A stretch of DNA of 64,000 bases from Colwellia sp. PAMC 21821 (GCF_002077175.1 NZ_CP014943.1:2976001-3040000), one strand, 5' to 3'; positions 54,954 to 63,693 are shown, counted from the stretch's first letter. Program-made: numbers and translations. The notes: a model not told the origin generated them from the sequence alone.

Positions 54954-55025
54954 ATATAACGCCCGCATTTGCGAGTGGCTTGGAGCGTAGCGCAAAGATA
55001 GTCCGACAACATGCGCTTGTTAAGC
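54954..55025 (-). other. attC-like integron recombination site
   Basis: In cassette orientation (minus strand) it runs from GCTTAACAAGCGCAT to ATGCGGGCGTTATAT, 72 bases, with AAC/GTT ends and paired inner arms (GCGCAT / ATGCG). It begins within the stop codon region of the upstream GIY-YIG gene and ends just before the next ORF, exactly where attC lies in cassette arrays. Confidence 0.7.
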
Positions 55026-55823
55026 CATTAGTTCTTTCAGGTCAATTTCGAACTCTGATTCAAGAAACTGAATTGTGATTGGTTGATTGTCTAATGATGC
55101 TTTAACCTTTTGCGGAGTATAGATGCCGGATTTACTCTTAAATTTTGCATCTTCTCGCTTTAGTGTGACAATCCAATTAACTAAAGCCACATACTCAGAC
55201 TTTTCTTCTGATTCAGAATTATCCGCCATGTTTTGGCATTTCAATGGCAGTGATAACAAGGGAGAGCCGTTGATATGTACCTGTTGAATAGATAAAGCTT
55301 CTTTTGTGATTTTACCTATACCCAAATACCCGCTCTTTGGAAGATAGGCTGCGATTACATCGCCCACTTCAAAACTAAGCATTGCATCTCTAAACCGCGG
55401 CTCTTGACCAGCAGAGATGAATCCGTATTTTACGTAATCGTCCCAGTTTCTATGTGGCCCTTCACCGATATTGTAATAATAAAGGCCATTTTGAAAGTCA
55501 AACCCTGGGAGCTTTTTGTATAACGTATCGTGTGGGCGGAAATTTTTTGAGTAATGGCCAGATGATACATTCGTAAGCTGCTTACCCAATTTCCACAACA
55601 GCGTTTTCTCTACCAATAACGCATCATGCTCTGACAAGCCACGTGCAATCACACGAATAATTGGCTCCAAACCTTCCGTTATTATTGCTCTGATGCGTTT
55701 TGATTTCTCACTATCGCTATTTTCGAATAGATGCACATCCTTTCGAGAACCTTTACCTTTCCCGTAATAGAACTCCTCAAAATTTCGAGGATCTATGTAA
55801 ACGTAAACATAATAATCGGTCAT
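55020..55823 (-). CDS. GIY-YIG nuclease fused to a PUA-like domain (integron cassette ORF)
   Basis: About 267 residues. The N-terminal GIY-YIG domain has YYVYVYIDPRN and EFYYGKGKGSRK, with a later Glu in LVEKTLLWKLG. Residues around 140-215 (FEVGDVIAAYLPKSGYLGIG) match PUA/EVE/ASCH-like barrels, which read modified bases. The combination suggests a nuclease targeting modified DNA or RNA. I start at ATG 55823, after AAGGAAG. It is flanked by attC-like sites on both sides. Confidence 0.7.
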   Translation of the reverse strand: MTDYYVYVYIDPRNFEEFYYGKGKGSRKDVHLFENSDSEKSKRIRAIITEGLEPIIRVIARGLSEHDALLVEKTLLWKLGKQLTNVSSGHYSKNFRPHDTLYKKLPGFDFQNGLYYYNIGEGPHRNWDDYVKYGFISAGQEPRFRDAMLSFEVGDVIAAYLPKSGYLGIGKITKEALSIQQVHINGSPLLSLPLKCQNMADNSESEEKSEYVALVNWIVTLKREDAKFKSKSGIYTPQKVKASLDNQPITIQFLESEFEIDLKELMA

Positions 55824-55835
55824 GACTTCCTTAGG

Positions 55836-55894
55836 GCTTAACAATTTAGTATTTATGCGACACGTAGTTTGTGTTGTATAATCGCTTGTTGGAC
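55836..55894 (-). other. attC-like integron recombination site
   Basis: In cassette orientation it begins GTCCAACAAGCG and ends TTGTTAAGC, 59 bases, with consensus RYYYAAC and GTTRRRY ends and complementary AACAA/TTGTT. It lies 13 bases before the GIY-YIG start. The inner arms pair less well than at the other two sites. Confidence 0.55.
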
Positions 55895-56645
55895 TGAGGC
55901 GATACTTGCTCGGTATATCAGCGTTGGTATTATTTATGCTATGAGGATTTGCTTTTTTGAACTAAACCGCTATAAGGCTCATTTAACTAGGTCACTTGGC
56001 TTTCTTGCATCATCCCTGCATGCTCAGCGTTTAATTTAGTCTCCATTACACCTAATTTCGCTCGATTAATCAATCATCTTTTATTCACACACAGCATTAC
56101 GCTCCAGAGCAGCTAAGCAGGTTACGTCTTGATTTGATTCAGCATACTATGCTGCTAACTCGTTCGTGCTAGATTTACTACCGCTGCCATTAAATTAATC
56201 ACACCCGTAGGTCTTAAAATGTCGATATTACACAGTTTACAGGGCCATTGCGGGATTATCGAGGGCTTTCTGTGTATGTCTTTGCCTGCTGATAAGGTTG
56301 AATTTTATGACTTATAAACCTTAATGTTCGTTGATGACACGCATTCGCTAAAAAGCCGTAGTATTTAAGTGGGGTCAGGTACACTTTATTAATTATCAGA
56401 CTACCCATAATAACTTCAACAGCAGCAATATTTTAAATTAGGTGTGTTTATTCTGCCCTTATAGTCCGCTTTAGGCTATTTTTAGCCTTTAGAATATGAC
56501 TAACAAAGATAAGAGTTCCGGCATTAGCTGTTTGTTTAGGTTTACGGCAGCAGCTAGACCATGGAAGAAATATCCATTGTCTGAATTCGCATTCTAAAAA
56601 TAATGTTCTATAGTTAAATAACGGTACATTAAGGATGATGACGTT
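55895..56645. other. Non-coding region with second 35-bp repeat
   Basis: 750 bases without a supported gene. It includes GGGGTCAGGTACACTTTATT at about 56373-56392, a sequence I associate with REP/RAYT-type repeats, and repeat copy 2 (56523-56557, ATTAGCTGTTTGTTTAGGTT then TACGGCAGCAGCTAG). Several short stretches resemble decayed genes, but none is coherent. Confidence 0.45.
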
Positions 56646-56860
56646 ATGAAAGGATACCCACCAGTCGTACTTGTTGATACTTGGTTATTTATCGCGACTA
56701 ATCAACACACAGAGCTAACTCACTCTAAATCACACGCCCTTAACGCCATCGATATTTACATCTAGCATCTTTATACATTGAACAAGTAAAACAGGGTGAT
56801 GTAGATTCATTCTTATTTGATAAGATTGATTACAATCCCGAATTTACTGCCTTTATGTGA
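56646..56860 (+). pseudogene. Small conserved-looking protein gene, frameshifted
   Basis: After AAGGATGATGACGTT an ATG starts MKGYPPVVLVDTWLFIATNQ, then HTELTHSKSHALNAIDIY, and stops at 56765. In the next frame the text continues as LASLYIEQVKQGDVDSFLFD, then KIDYNPEFTAFM, and stops at 56860. One base change in the TTTACATCTAG region splits what reads as one protein of about 72 residues. Family not recognised. Confidence 0.5.
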
Positions 56861-56866
56861 TGTGTC

Positions 56867-57604
56867 TCAATTAAAGTTTAAAGCTTCACAACGACTTTTA
56901 AGAATGTTATTTTGGTTTTTCTGTAGAATTGTGATTTTCTCTGCTCTACTACATTCCCATGCATCTACAGGGTACATTTTATCCCATGCTGTCATTAATT
57001 GGCGTTGAGCTTTACTCATGTTATATCGCTTATAAGTGTCTTCCATGTAAAGGTAAGTTCGCGCTATCTTTCCTCTCGCGGCTTCAGGTGGCTCTGCCTT
57101 ACGATTTTCAATTTTCATTGCGCAACTACCAAAATCACTTTTAACATCAGGTAGCATGGTGAAATTATAGTTACTTCTTAAAGCATTAACTGCACCTATG
57201 GCAGGATAAAGGTTGAACATGTCTGCTTGCATATATCGATATTCAATATTTACTTTCTCAGCACATTTACGGCCTTTAAATGACTTTCCTCTACTGCTAA
57301 CGCACTGCTCATGACCATCACGCCATTCACTAAAAGTGCGTCCAAAATTCTCTGCTGGTAATGCGTGTTCCCATTCTATTTTTTTAGCGCGTTTCACATA
57401 TTTAGCTGTTGTAAAACCCTTCGGCGGTATTACTTCCTTGTTAATAGTAAATGTCGCATCACAATAAAGTGTTTTGCGGTGTTCGCTATACACTTTTTGC
57501 TCTAATAACCTTTTGGCTTTACTAAAAGACTGTATCTCTTGGTTTGCTGCTATTGCGGAGGGGGCGATTAAAATGGCAAGCAATAAGCTTATAATTGTTT
57601 TCAT
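56867..57604 (-). CDS. endA: Endonuclease I (periplasmic/secreted DNase)
   Basis: 245 residues. Signal peptide (MKTIISLLLAILIAPSAIA) followed by the Endonuclease I fold: KIEWEHALPAENFG with the catalytic His-Glu region, GHEQC, GRKCAEK, MFNLYPAIGAVNALRSNYNF (metal-binding Asn/Arg) and eight cysteines for disulfides as in Vvn. It degrades DNA in the periplasm or outside the cell. The intact counterpart of the broken copy at 48878-49614, in opposite orientation. Confidence 0.93.
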   Translation of the reverse strand: MKTIISLLLAILIAPSAIAANQEIQSFSKAKRLLEQKVYSEHRKTLYCDATFTINKEVIPPKGFTTAKYVKRAKKIEWEHALPAENFGRTFSEWRDGHEQCVSSRGKSFKGRKCAEKVNIEYRYMQADMFNLYPAIGAVNALRSNYNFTMLPDVKSDFGSCAMKIENRKAEPPEAARGKIARTYLYMEDTYKRYNMSKAQRQLMTAWDKMYPVDAWECSRAEKITILQKNQNNILKSRCEALNFN

Positions 57605-57753
57605 TCGTATACCTGAGATAAACTATTGTATGAATATGCCTGTCATCTATATTTAGTGCAAGACCTAGCTCTATTTTAGTGGTTTACGTGTTATAGAGAG
57701 GGCATTGTCTTTTGTAAAATCATAAAAAAATTAGAGGGAAATTTTAACCATAA

Positions 57754-57921
57754 TTAACTAAACTTCCTGATAGTTTAGCTGAGTTACGATCATTGGAAGA
57801 CTTGGACTTGAGTTATAATCGATTAATCAACATCCCTGATAAATTGTGTGATTTGAAATTTAAATATCTAAAGTTAGATGATAATCCATTGGTTAAACTA
57901 TCTAATAGCTTGAGTGGTTGA
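57754..57921 (+). pseudogene. Leucine-rich repeat protein fragment
   Basis: An open stretch without a start codon reads KLPDSLAELRSLEDLDLSYN, RLINIPDKLCDLKFKYLKLD and DNPLVKL, which is two to three leucine-rich repeats (LxxLxLxxN, IPxxLxxL). The upstream and downstream parts are missing, so it is the remnant of a longer LRR protein. Confidence 0.6.
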
Positions 57922-58237
57922 TAAGTGTTAAAAGGATCACGTTATAAGAAATCTATTAACCTTAAGAAAGTGAACATGCTACAGTCAATGCATATACAAT
58001 AATGTAAAATCAATTAGAAGAACACCTCTGATGGTGGCTTTGTTCACAATCATGCTGAGCGACCTAATGGCAAAAATCTGTCATAAAAATCCAGTATCCT
58101 CATCTGTGGAGAACGTCCGCTTTCGTATATTTGATGACATTATTGGGCCATTGACGAGTTACAAAAATAATCTCAGGTGTAACTCAAATGTTAAGTTTTC
58201 TCATGCTGTGACGCATTTCTCATTATTTATGACGCAC
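57922..58237. other. Non-coding region
   Basis: About 315 bases between the LRR fragment and an attC-like site. I see no gene; an 81-codon plus-strand frame at 58031 has no recognisable features. Confidence 0.4.
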
Positions 58238-58335
58238 TACAAACGCCCGCTTAAGCGGAAAAATATAGCGGGCTAAAATGTTGAACGAAGTGAAAACAGC
58301 CAGCTGTATTTTTCCGTTTGAAGCGCTTGTTATGT
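58238..58335 (-). other. attC integron recombination site
   Basis: The clearest of the set. In cassette orientation it runs ACATAACAAGCGCTTCAAAC, GGAAAAATACAGC ... ATATTTTTCCGCTTAAGCGG, GCGTTTG, 98 bases. The ends pair (AAC...GTT), as do GCGCTTcAAaCGGAAAAATA and TATTTTTCCGCTTAAGCG with an extrahelical base, as in vibrio- and Pseudoalteromonas-type attC. It starts 4 bases after the stop of the 58339-58554 ORF. Confidence 0.8.
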
Positions 58336-58338
58336 TTA

Positions 58339-58554
58339 CTAATCACCATCTACAGTTTCAGCATCCGACCATATAGTTCCATGCTCATCTATAAATGCTT
58401 GCTCCGAAGAAGATAAAATTATTAATATAGAATTAAATTCAGCAGGATTTACAAAATCAAGCTCTGTTGTTTCAGCATTTGAGAGCTGAAGGTGGATTTT
58501 ACCGCCACGAGTGGTGGTATTCCATCCTGAACGAAATTTCACTATTTTGTTCAT
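58339..58554 (-). CDS. Hypothetical protein, integron cassette ORF
   Basis: 71 residues, soluble, slightly acidic, predicted beta-rich (FRSGWNTTTRGGKIHLQL) with an acidic C-terminus (SDAETVDGD). No family recognised. It ends 4 bases before an attC site, typical of a cassette gene. Confidence 0.6.
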   Translation of the reverse strand: MNKIVKFRSGWNTTTRGGKIHLQLSNAETTELDFVNPAEFNSILIILSSSEQAFIDEHGTIWSDAETVDGD

Positions 58555-58612
58555 ATTAAATCCTTATAGTTAAATAGAAATATTTTAAATGGCGCTCGAA
58601 AGCTAGTTCTGT

Positions 58613-59071
58613 TTAATTTATCGTCACTTGGTATGATTTACCTATACAGCTATCTGTGACAGGCAGGCTTTCATTACCAACAAACTGCATAGCAACAATT
58701 CGTTGCGATGATAAAGTTCCACCTTCAACTATACAAAGCCCATTGTCACAATCATCCCAGTAGAATGGGTATTTGGCTGGATGTTTTGCTGTTCTAGATT
58801 TTATATCATATTCAGCATTCATTAATGATGACGCTTCATAATTGAAAAGTAAAAAACCTTTGGTTTTATTTTCAGGGAAACTAATATTCAACTCCGCACA
58901 AACACCATCACCACCATTGTATATAACTAGCCTGCTCGTTTCGGTCTCTATTTCTTTTACTAATAAATCTAGAGCTGCTTCTTTTGGAGTCGAGTATAAC
59001 GCGTAGACTGAAAAAGCTAATGCAGCCAAAACACCAATAGTGGAAAATATGGCACCAAGAGAGTAATTCAT
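58613..59071 (-). CDS. Hypothetical membrane-anchored protein, integron cassette ORF
   Basis: 152 residues. One N-terminal membrane helix (GAIFSTIGVLAALAFSVYALY) and a periplasmic domain with four cysteines (GVCAEL, DDCDNGLCIVEG, DSCIGK) that could form two disulfides. Family not recognised. It shares the interval between two attC-like sites with the 71-residue ORF downstream. Confidence 0.6.
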   Translation of the reverse strand: MNYSLGAIFSTIGVLAALAFSVYALYSTPKEAALDLLVKEIETETSRLVIYNGGDGVCAELNISFPENKTKGFLLFNYEASSLMNAEYDIKSRTAKHPAKYPFYWDDCDNGLCIVEGGTLSSQRIVAMQFVGNESLPVTDSCIGKSYQVTIN

Positions 59072-59112
59072 CTTTATAATTTTTTAAAACATTCACCAAA
59101 ACCTTCTTGTAA

Positions 59113-59388
59113 ACATAACGAGGCTGTAGAATTTCTCTTTTAGAAAAAACAGCCTCAAAATTTATTAAAAATTAAGCCTCAAATTGCGTTGCTACGTGAA
59201 TTCTGAGGCAATATTCCACTAGAAAGTGAACTTTAAAGGCTGTATGAACACAAAAATCATACGTCATTTTTTACTTTGGAGTAACTCTACAACCTCAACG
59301 CTTCACTAAGATGCAAATAACAGTTGGTTAAAATAGGCGACGAAGGAGCAAAAGCCAACTATTTTGTTATTTTAGCGATCTGTTAGGC
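59113..59388 (-). other. Intergenic region with one or two candidate attC sites
   Basis: In cassette orientation, GCCTAACAGATCGC ... AACCAACTGTTATTT (59315-59388) has a consensus left end and internally paired AAAATAGTTGG/CCTATTTT; it overlaps the last codons of the DUF1353 gene. A second, from TAGCAACGCAATTTGAGGC to ACAGCCTCGTTATGT (59113-59194), has paired GAGGCT/AGCCTC arms and could instead be a terminator. Neither is as clear as the 58238 site. Confidence 0.45.
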
Positions 59389-60065
59389 ATCAATCTTGAC
59401 GAAAAGTTTTGAATATCTTCAATAGTAAGTTCGTTACTCGAATTCTCTATCTGTGTAATCAAAAGGCTCAAATCTTCATCACTTAGGTTTTTTTTCGGTG
59501 GTTCTATTAACTTAGTTTCATATTCAGCGGGAATTTCATCTACCATCCATTTTTGTACTGAATTATTTTGACTCTCGCTGTTGTCGAAAACATGTTTAGA
59601 TCTAACTACTTGCTTTTCTTTAGTTAAAACTAGTTTTTTATGGGGCCACCTTGGACCCGCGTGATAAACAACAGCGTACATTACTTTTGCTTTAACACTA
59701 TTTACTCCAGAGGCCCGCATTGCATAATAGAATGCTAAATGCACCGACTCCCAAGTTCTTATTTTATCTTCACATGCAATATCATGAATAACAGAAGCAT
59801 TTCTATATTTTCCAGAAAAAGGTGAACCAATAAACGACCAAACCAACTTAGGTATTGATGCGCCATCTATATCCCTATTTTTCGGAGCTAACCAAATCAT
59901 TCCGTTTGGGTCAGTAAAACTAAAGTCTGAAAGTAATTTCATTTTCCGATTTGTATCAAGCCATTCAGTTTTAACTTTTCCTTTATATTCACCGAAATAT
60001 TCAGTCGCGGCAAACACAGGTGTATTTATCAATACCAAAACTATTAAATAAATATAAGATCTCAT
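59367..60065 (-). CDS. Exported DUF1353 domain protein
   Basis: 232 residues. Signal peptide (YLIVLVLINTPVFA), then the DUF1353 pattern: DFSFTDPNGMIWLAPKN, DIDGASIPKLVW, GSPFSGKYRNASVIHDIAC. The IDGASIP and VIHD segments are the family signature; DUF1353 is common in phages and of unknown function. Last of four genes on one strand, and one of two DUF1353 proteins flanking a phospholipase-like gene. Confidence 0.75.
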   Translation of the reverse strand: MRSYIYLIVLVLINTPVFAATEYFGEYKGKVKTEWLDTNRKMKLLSDFSFTDPNGMIWLAPKNRDIDGASIPKLVWSFIGSPFSGKYRNASVIHDIACEDKIRTWESVHLAFYYAMRASGVNSVKAKVMYAVVYHAGPRWPHKKLVLTKEKQVVRSKHVFDNSESQNNSVQKWMVDEIPAEYETKLIEPPKKNLSDEDLSLLITQIENSSNELTIEDIQNFSSRLMPNRSLK

Positions 60066-60157
60066 TAGATACTCCTTGCTGTTAATCTCATAGCCAAAGC
60101 TCTTAATTCGTCATTATGGGAATATATATCATCGGTAATAAATAAAACCACAAGAAC

Positions 60158-61153
60158 TTAGAATGAAAATGCTAAGCCAACACCAACGTTTGTAACGGAA
60201 CGCGTGTAATTCGATAAATTCTCAAAAGGACCGAAGTGAGCTTTTATAAAAATAGGTAAATCTATTCGTTCAGATTTAAGGGGTAAAAGAAGGGATACAT
60301 CAAGCGAGTCTGCATCAGTGAACTCTTTACCAAACCTGTAAAGTCCAGATAATTTCGCATCTTTAAATAACCAAAAGCTCATATCTAATGGGTAATTTAA
60401 ACTAATATTGATTAGGTCATAATCTTCAAACTTAATACCTTTGTTAGCTAGAGGCCCCCAATTCACATCGGAATCTTGATGCCAATAATATTTCGCACTT
60501 ATTTGCCAGCTAATATTACTAATGTTGTTGTTTTTTCCTATACTAAAATTTATATAGTTTGCACCGCGGCTTAATCCATCAAAATACTCATAGTCGTTAG
60601 TCTCATATGCCTCTTGTGTCCTCAGCTTACCATCTCTATTTCTCCAATGGTTTTCTATTGTTTGTCCATCTGAACGATGCTCTACACCTATATCAACATA
60701 GTTAAAGAGAATATCTTCTTTAGGAAGTAGCCACTGAAAATGTATGGCAGGATTACTTATTCTATTAACAACAGGCCCTGAATGCCTAGTGCCCATATAA
60801 AAATCAAATTGTCCTGTATATGAAAGATATGAAGCGAAGTTGACTTTGTTATCAGGTAAACATGTATCAAAAGACAGGTTTGTTTCTGTCTTACCTTCAT
60901 TACCTCGCCTACAATCAAACCATGTATAGGAAAAAGAATAGTTTCCTTCAAGTGCGTCGTTGTCATCTTGCTTGCTATTGAATTGCCAAGTCGCACTGTT
61001 TAAGCCGTAAGAATTGAAACGCTGCTCTTTAGCATTATCACTAATGCTAACCGAGTAAGGTAAAGATTTTGAAAAGGAATCAGGTTGAGCTAAAACATTA
61101 ATGCTGTTTAATAATGTCAGCAGTATTAAAAATCTAGAGTTAATTATCATCAT
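60158..61153 (-). CDS. Outer-membrane phospholipase A (OMPLA)-like protein
   Basis: 331 residues. Signal peptide ends near NVLAQPD. The barrel carries a catalytic-like VEHRSDGQ (HxSxG as in OMPLA, His142/Ser144) followed by SRGANYINFSIG, where the Asn matches OMPLA Asn156. The C-terminus, VGVGLAFSF, ends in Phe as an outer-membrane sorting signal requires. It would hydrolyse phospholipid acyl chains. It overlaps the upstream DUF1353 gene by 14 bases. A decayed barrel lacking activity is possible. Confidence 0.75.
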   Translation of the reverse strand: MMIINSRFLILLTLLNSINVLAQPDSFSKSLPYSVSISDNAKEQRFNSYGLNSATWQFNSKQDDNDALEGNYSFSYTWFDCRRGNEGKTETNLSFDTCLPDNKVNFASYLSYTGQFDFYMGTRHSGPVVNRISNPAIHFQWLLPKEDILFNYVDIGVEHRSDGQTIENHWRNRDGKLRTQEAYETNDYEYFDGLSRGANYINFSIGKNNNISNISWQISAKYYWHQDSDVNWGPLANKGIKFEDYDLINISLNYPLDMSFWLFKDAKLSGLYRFGKEFTDADSLDVSLLLPLKSERIDLPIFIKAHFGPFENLSNYTRSVTNVGVGLAFSF

Positions 61154-62024
61154 GCTTACCTTCCTTAAAGTTAATTTTTTCTTTAAAGCTATACTTTCTA
61201 ATTAATTCGTTAAATTTTGGAGTGTTTATCTGATTAGCATTAGTCATTTGCATTAGTTTAATCTGCATTTCTACTTGTTCCGTAGAGGGGGATTCTGTCC
61301 TTATCCAACTAAATATTTCCCGAATTTCATTATCTTCTAAAATTCTGGGGGCATATTGATAGCCTGATAACTCTTTCGAAAATTCGAAGCTCTTCAACCT
61401 ATTTGATGCCTCATCATGCATCGATGGAGAATCTAATAGATGGCTATATTTTTTATCAAAGTAATCACTTGAGTTCTCAGAATCCCATTTACAGGAATTC
61501 GTTCCTAATATTACTACCGAGATTATATTTATAGCTTCTTTGGTAACTCTAGATGCTGACAGCGCATCTAAAAACATATTATGAACATCTTGGTAGGGAG
61601 CAGTTTGGGCTTTACAATAATAATCGTGAATTACGGATGCTTTACGATATTTTCCAATATAAGGGGAGCCAGTATCACTCCAAAATCTTTTTGGAATCGA
61701 AGCGCCATCAATCAGCGAACCTGAAGGTGCTTCCCAAAGATAATTAAACTGGTCTACATAAGCAAAGTCATCTAACAAATACATTTGAACATCATCTATT
61801 GCCCATTCAGTTTTAACGCTATTGATGAATTTTTGTGGCTTATTAGATGTTATATATATAGGTGATCGCTTTGGGATATCTCTCCCTATATTTGGCTCCT
61901 TAACAAGTTGTGAATCGTTAATAAAAAAAAAGTTTACCAACAAGCTTGTGGCGAATAGTAAGAGTAGTACTCCTATTAGTAAAAGGAGTACTTTTTGAGA
62001 TGTAGATTTATTTATTAAATTCAT
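61140..62024 (-). CDS. Membrane-anchored DUF1353 domain protein
   Basis: 294 residues. One N-terminal membrane helix (VLLLLIGVLLLLFATSLLVN), a linker, then DUF1353: LDDFAYVDQFNYLWEAPSG, LIDGASIPKRFW, GSPYIGKYRKASVIHDYYC. The C-terminal 100 residues are helical and not recognised. It starts 3 bases after the 62028-62972 gene ends and overlaps the phospholipase-like gene. Paralogous to the 59367-60065 protein but with a membrane anchor in place of a cleaved signal. Confidence 0.72.
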   Translation of the reverse strand: MNLINKSTSQKVLLLLIGVLLLLFATSLLVNFFFINDSQLVKEPNIGRDIPKRSPIYITSNKPQKFINSVKTEWAIDDVQMYLLDDFAYVDQFNYLWEAPSGSLIDGASIPKRFWSDTGSPYIGKYRKASVIHDYYCKAQTAPYQDVHNMFLDALSASRVTKEAINIISVVILGTNSCKWDSENSSDYFDKKYSHLLDSPSMHDEASNRLKSFEFSKELSGYQYAPRILEDNEIREIFSWIRTESPSTEQVEMQIKLMQMTNANQINTPKFNELIRKYSFKEKINFKEGKHDDN

Positions 62025-62027
62025 TTA

Positions 62028-62972
62028 TTAAAACTTGGAAGAAACAATAAGCATCCAACCTTTTTCGTCAACGCTTCTTAATGCTTTTGATGGGTCGGTA
62101 TAAGAGGTTATATCACCATCTTTCAAGCTATCTCTTGTTACTTGAAAGTCAGTATCAATGAAATAGCCAAGACCTATAGAAATACCACTTGAATTATCCT
62201 TATTTTTAACTGCTACCATCCAGCCAAAGCTTATTATTGAGAGAGGATCATTTTCCTTTTTATACACATTGGTAGCTATAAAAGGACCATGCCCCCACTG
62301 CCTTTTTAATAAATGATCTCCCCGCTCAAACAAGTAATGGGTTTCTAGCATTATGGCAATATTAGAGTCAACTTCCTTGTCGATATAAAATGTATTAACT
62401 TGATTATCAGCTTCGTCTGTAGTTTCAATCCTGACGTCACTTATATATGTTTCATTGTAATTGAGTAACGCTATACCGGGTGCCCAGTTAAAACCATAAA
62501 ACTTATTTGTGTCGTCTTGTTCCTTGGCTTCCACAGCTTTGGCTTCAGCAACCACTTTTTTGTTTCCATCGTTTAATGTCTCTATTGCAGCTACTTTAGC
62601 TTTAGCATCAGCGATTTGTTGGTCCGTTGCACTACCTGTTTTCAATAGGTTTTCAAGCTCTTCTTTGTATTTAGAAAGTAATAATTCATTTTGTATAAGT
62701 ACAAGTTCTGGGAAGCGCTTTTGGTCTACTTTTCGTAGTCTATTCTCATCGAGGACACACTCTTTAAGTGAACCAAAACTTTTATATTGAGGATCATTAT
62801 TTTTGGCTTTAGTATATAGCCCATCATAATGTTGGCTTAAAAGTAGAGGGTGGCAAATAGCTGAAGATATCTTTATTGCCGCTTTTTGAGATATTGAATA
62901 TACATCAATATCATCGCTGGCAATGGATAGTGTCGAATAAACAAGTGGAATGGCTAGAAGTAAATTTTTCAT
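62028..62972 (-). CDS. Exported protein with coiled coil and barrel-like C-terminus
   Basis: 314 residues. Signal peptide (LLLAIPLVYSTLSIASDD), a helical part with a coiled coil (about 95-150, ADAKAKVAAIETL), then beta-rich sequence (FNWAPGIALLNYNETYISDV and GISIGLGYFIDTDF) ending MLIVSSKF with a terminal Phe. An outer-membrane protein is likely. Two cysteines (ICH, KEC) are in the N-terminal half. Family not recognised. First gene of the DUF1353/phospholipase operon. Confidence 0.65.
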   Translation of the reverse strand: MKNLLLAIPLVYSTLSIASDDIDVYSISQKAAIKISSAICHPLLLSQHYDGLYTKAKNNDPQYKSFGSLKECVLDENRLRKVDQKRFPELVLIQNELLLSKYKEELENLLKTGSATDQQIADAKAKVAAIETLNDGNKKVVAEAKAVEAKEQDDTNKFYGFNWAPGIALLNYNETYISDVRIETTDEADNQVNTFYIDKEVDSNIAIMLETHYLFERGDHLLKRQWGHGPFIATNVYKKENDPLSIISFGWMVAVKNKDNSSGISIGLGYFIDTDFQVTRDSLKDGDITSYTDPSKALRSVDEKGWMLIVSSKF

Positions 62973-63379
62973 GATAGTCCCTTAACTATTTTGTTACTTA
63001 AGAAGGACTAACTACTTATAAATCAGTTTCATTCCCTAAACTGCATAGAAAAAACCTTTCATCCTTGTTTAAAATAAATATAGCGCAAAACACGAACAAC
63101 GCAAAGTTATGATACTTAAATCGCAGTTAACCACTTTCTGCACGTTTTGGACGGCTTTCGTAAGGTAGGATTTTGCTTCTTAGACAACAATGGCGGCTGA
63201 GCCGAAACCTAAGCGATTTGATAAATAAGTTGTAACCTCTGCTCTCCAATAGAAACGACTATTTATTACTGAAAATTGACCTAAATAATCAAGAGACATA
63301 GGGGGCATCACTACCTTGCATAATATTAATCTTATACTAAGATTATTTATTACTAATTAACTTTCAAGGATTGAATGTA
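62973..63379. other. Intergenic region with an 8-bp inverted repeat
   Basis: About 400 bases holding the promoter of the minus-strand operon and, at 63327-63345, TAATCTTA-TAC-TAAGATTA, an operator-like inverted repeat 35 bases before the start of the next small gene. No gene seen. Confidence 0.45.
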
Positions 63380-63562
63380 ATGTATCAAAAACTCCCACCT
63401 CCAGCACTCGTCACAACTTGGCTTGATATAATCAACAATAAAGATATGCCTATAGATATTATTAATAAGCGCACCAAGTTAATTAATTATTTTTTTGGCT
63501 CTGTTGAGTTTGCTAATAGGTATATTAAACAAAGTCAGTTTAACCACCAGAAGGCATCATAA
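63380..63562 (+). CDS. Small hypothetical protein
   Basis: 60 residues, MYQKLPPPALVTTWLDIINN onward, helical and basic. AAGGA lies 9 bases before the ATG at 63380; a TTG nine bases earlier is too close to that site. No family recognised. The only plus-strand gene in this part of the island. Confidence 0.5.
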   Translation: MYQKLPPPALVTTWLDIINNKDMPIDIINKRTKLINYFFGSVEFANRYIKQSQFNHQKAS

Positions 63563-63693
63563 GGTATTACATATATAACTTTATGCTTTAGATGCTGAGA
63601 TAAAGATATGACCACTTAGTTACCATATCTTTATCAGGATGATATTTAATATCAAGTGAGTTGTAACTCTTAATATCTGGCTGAAGCTATGTA

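Noticed and set aside
58031..58276. 81-codon plus-strand frame
   Set aside because: Runs into the attC site, has no motif, and is opposite to the cassette direction.
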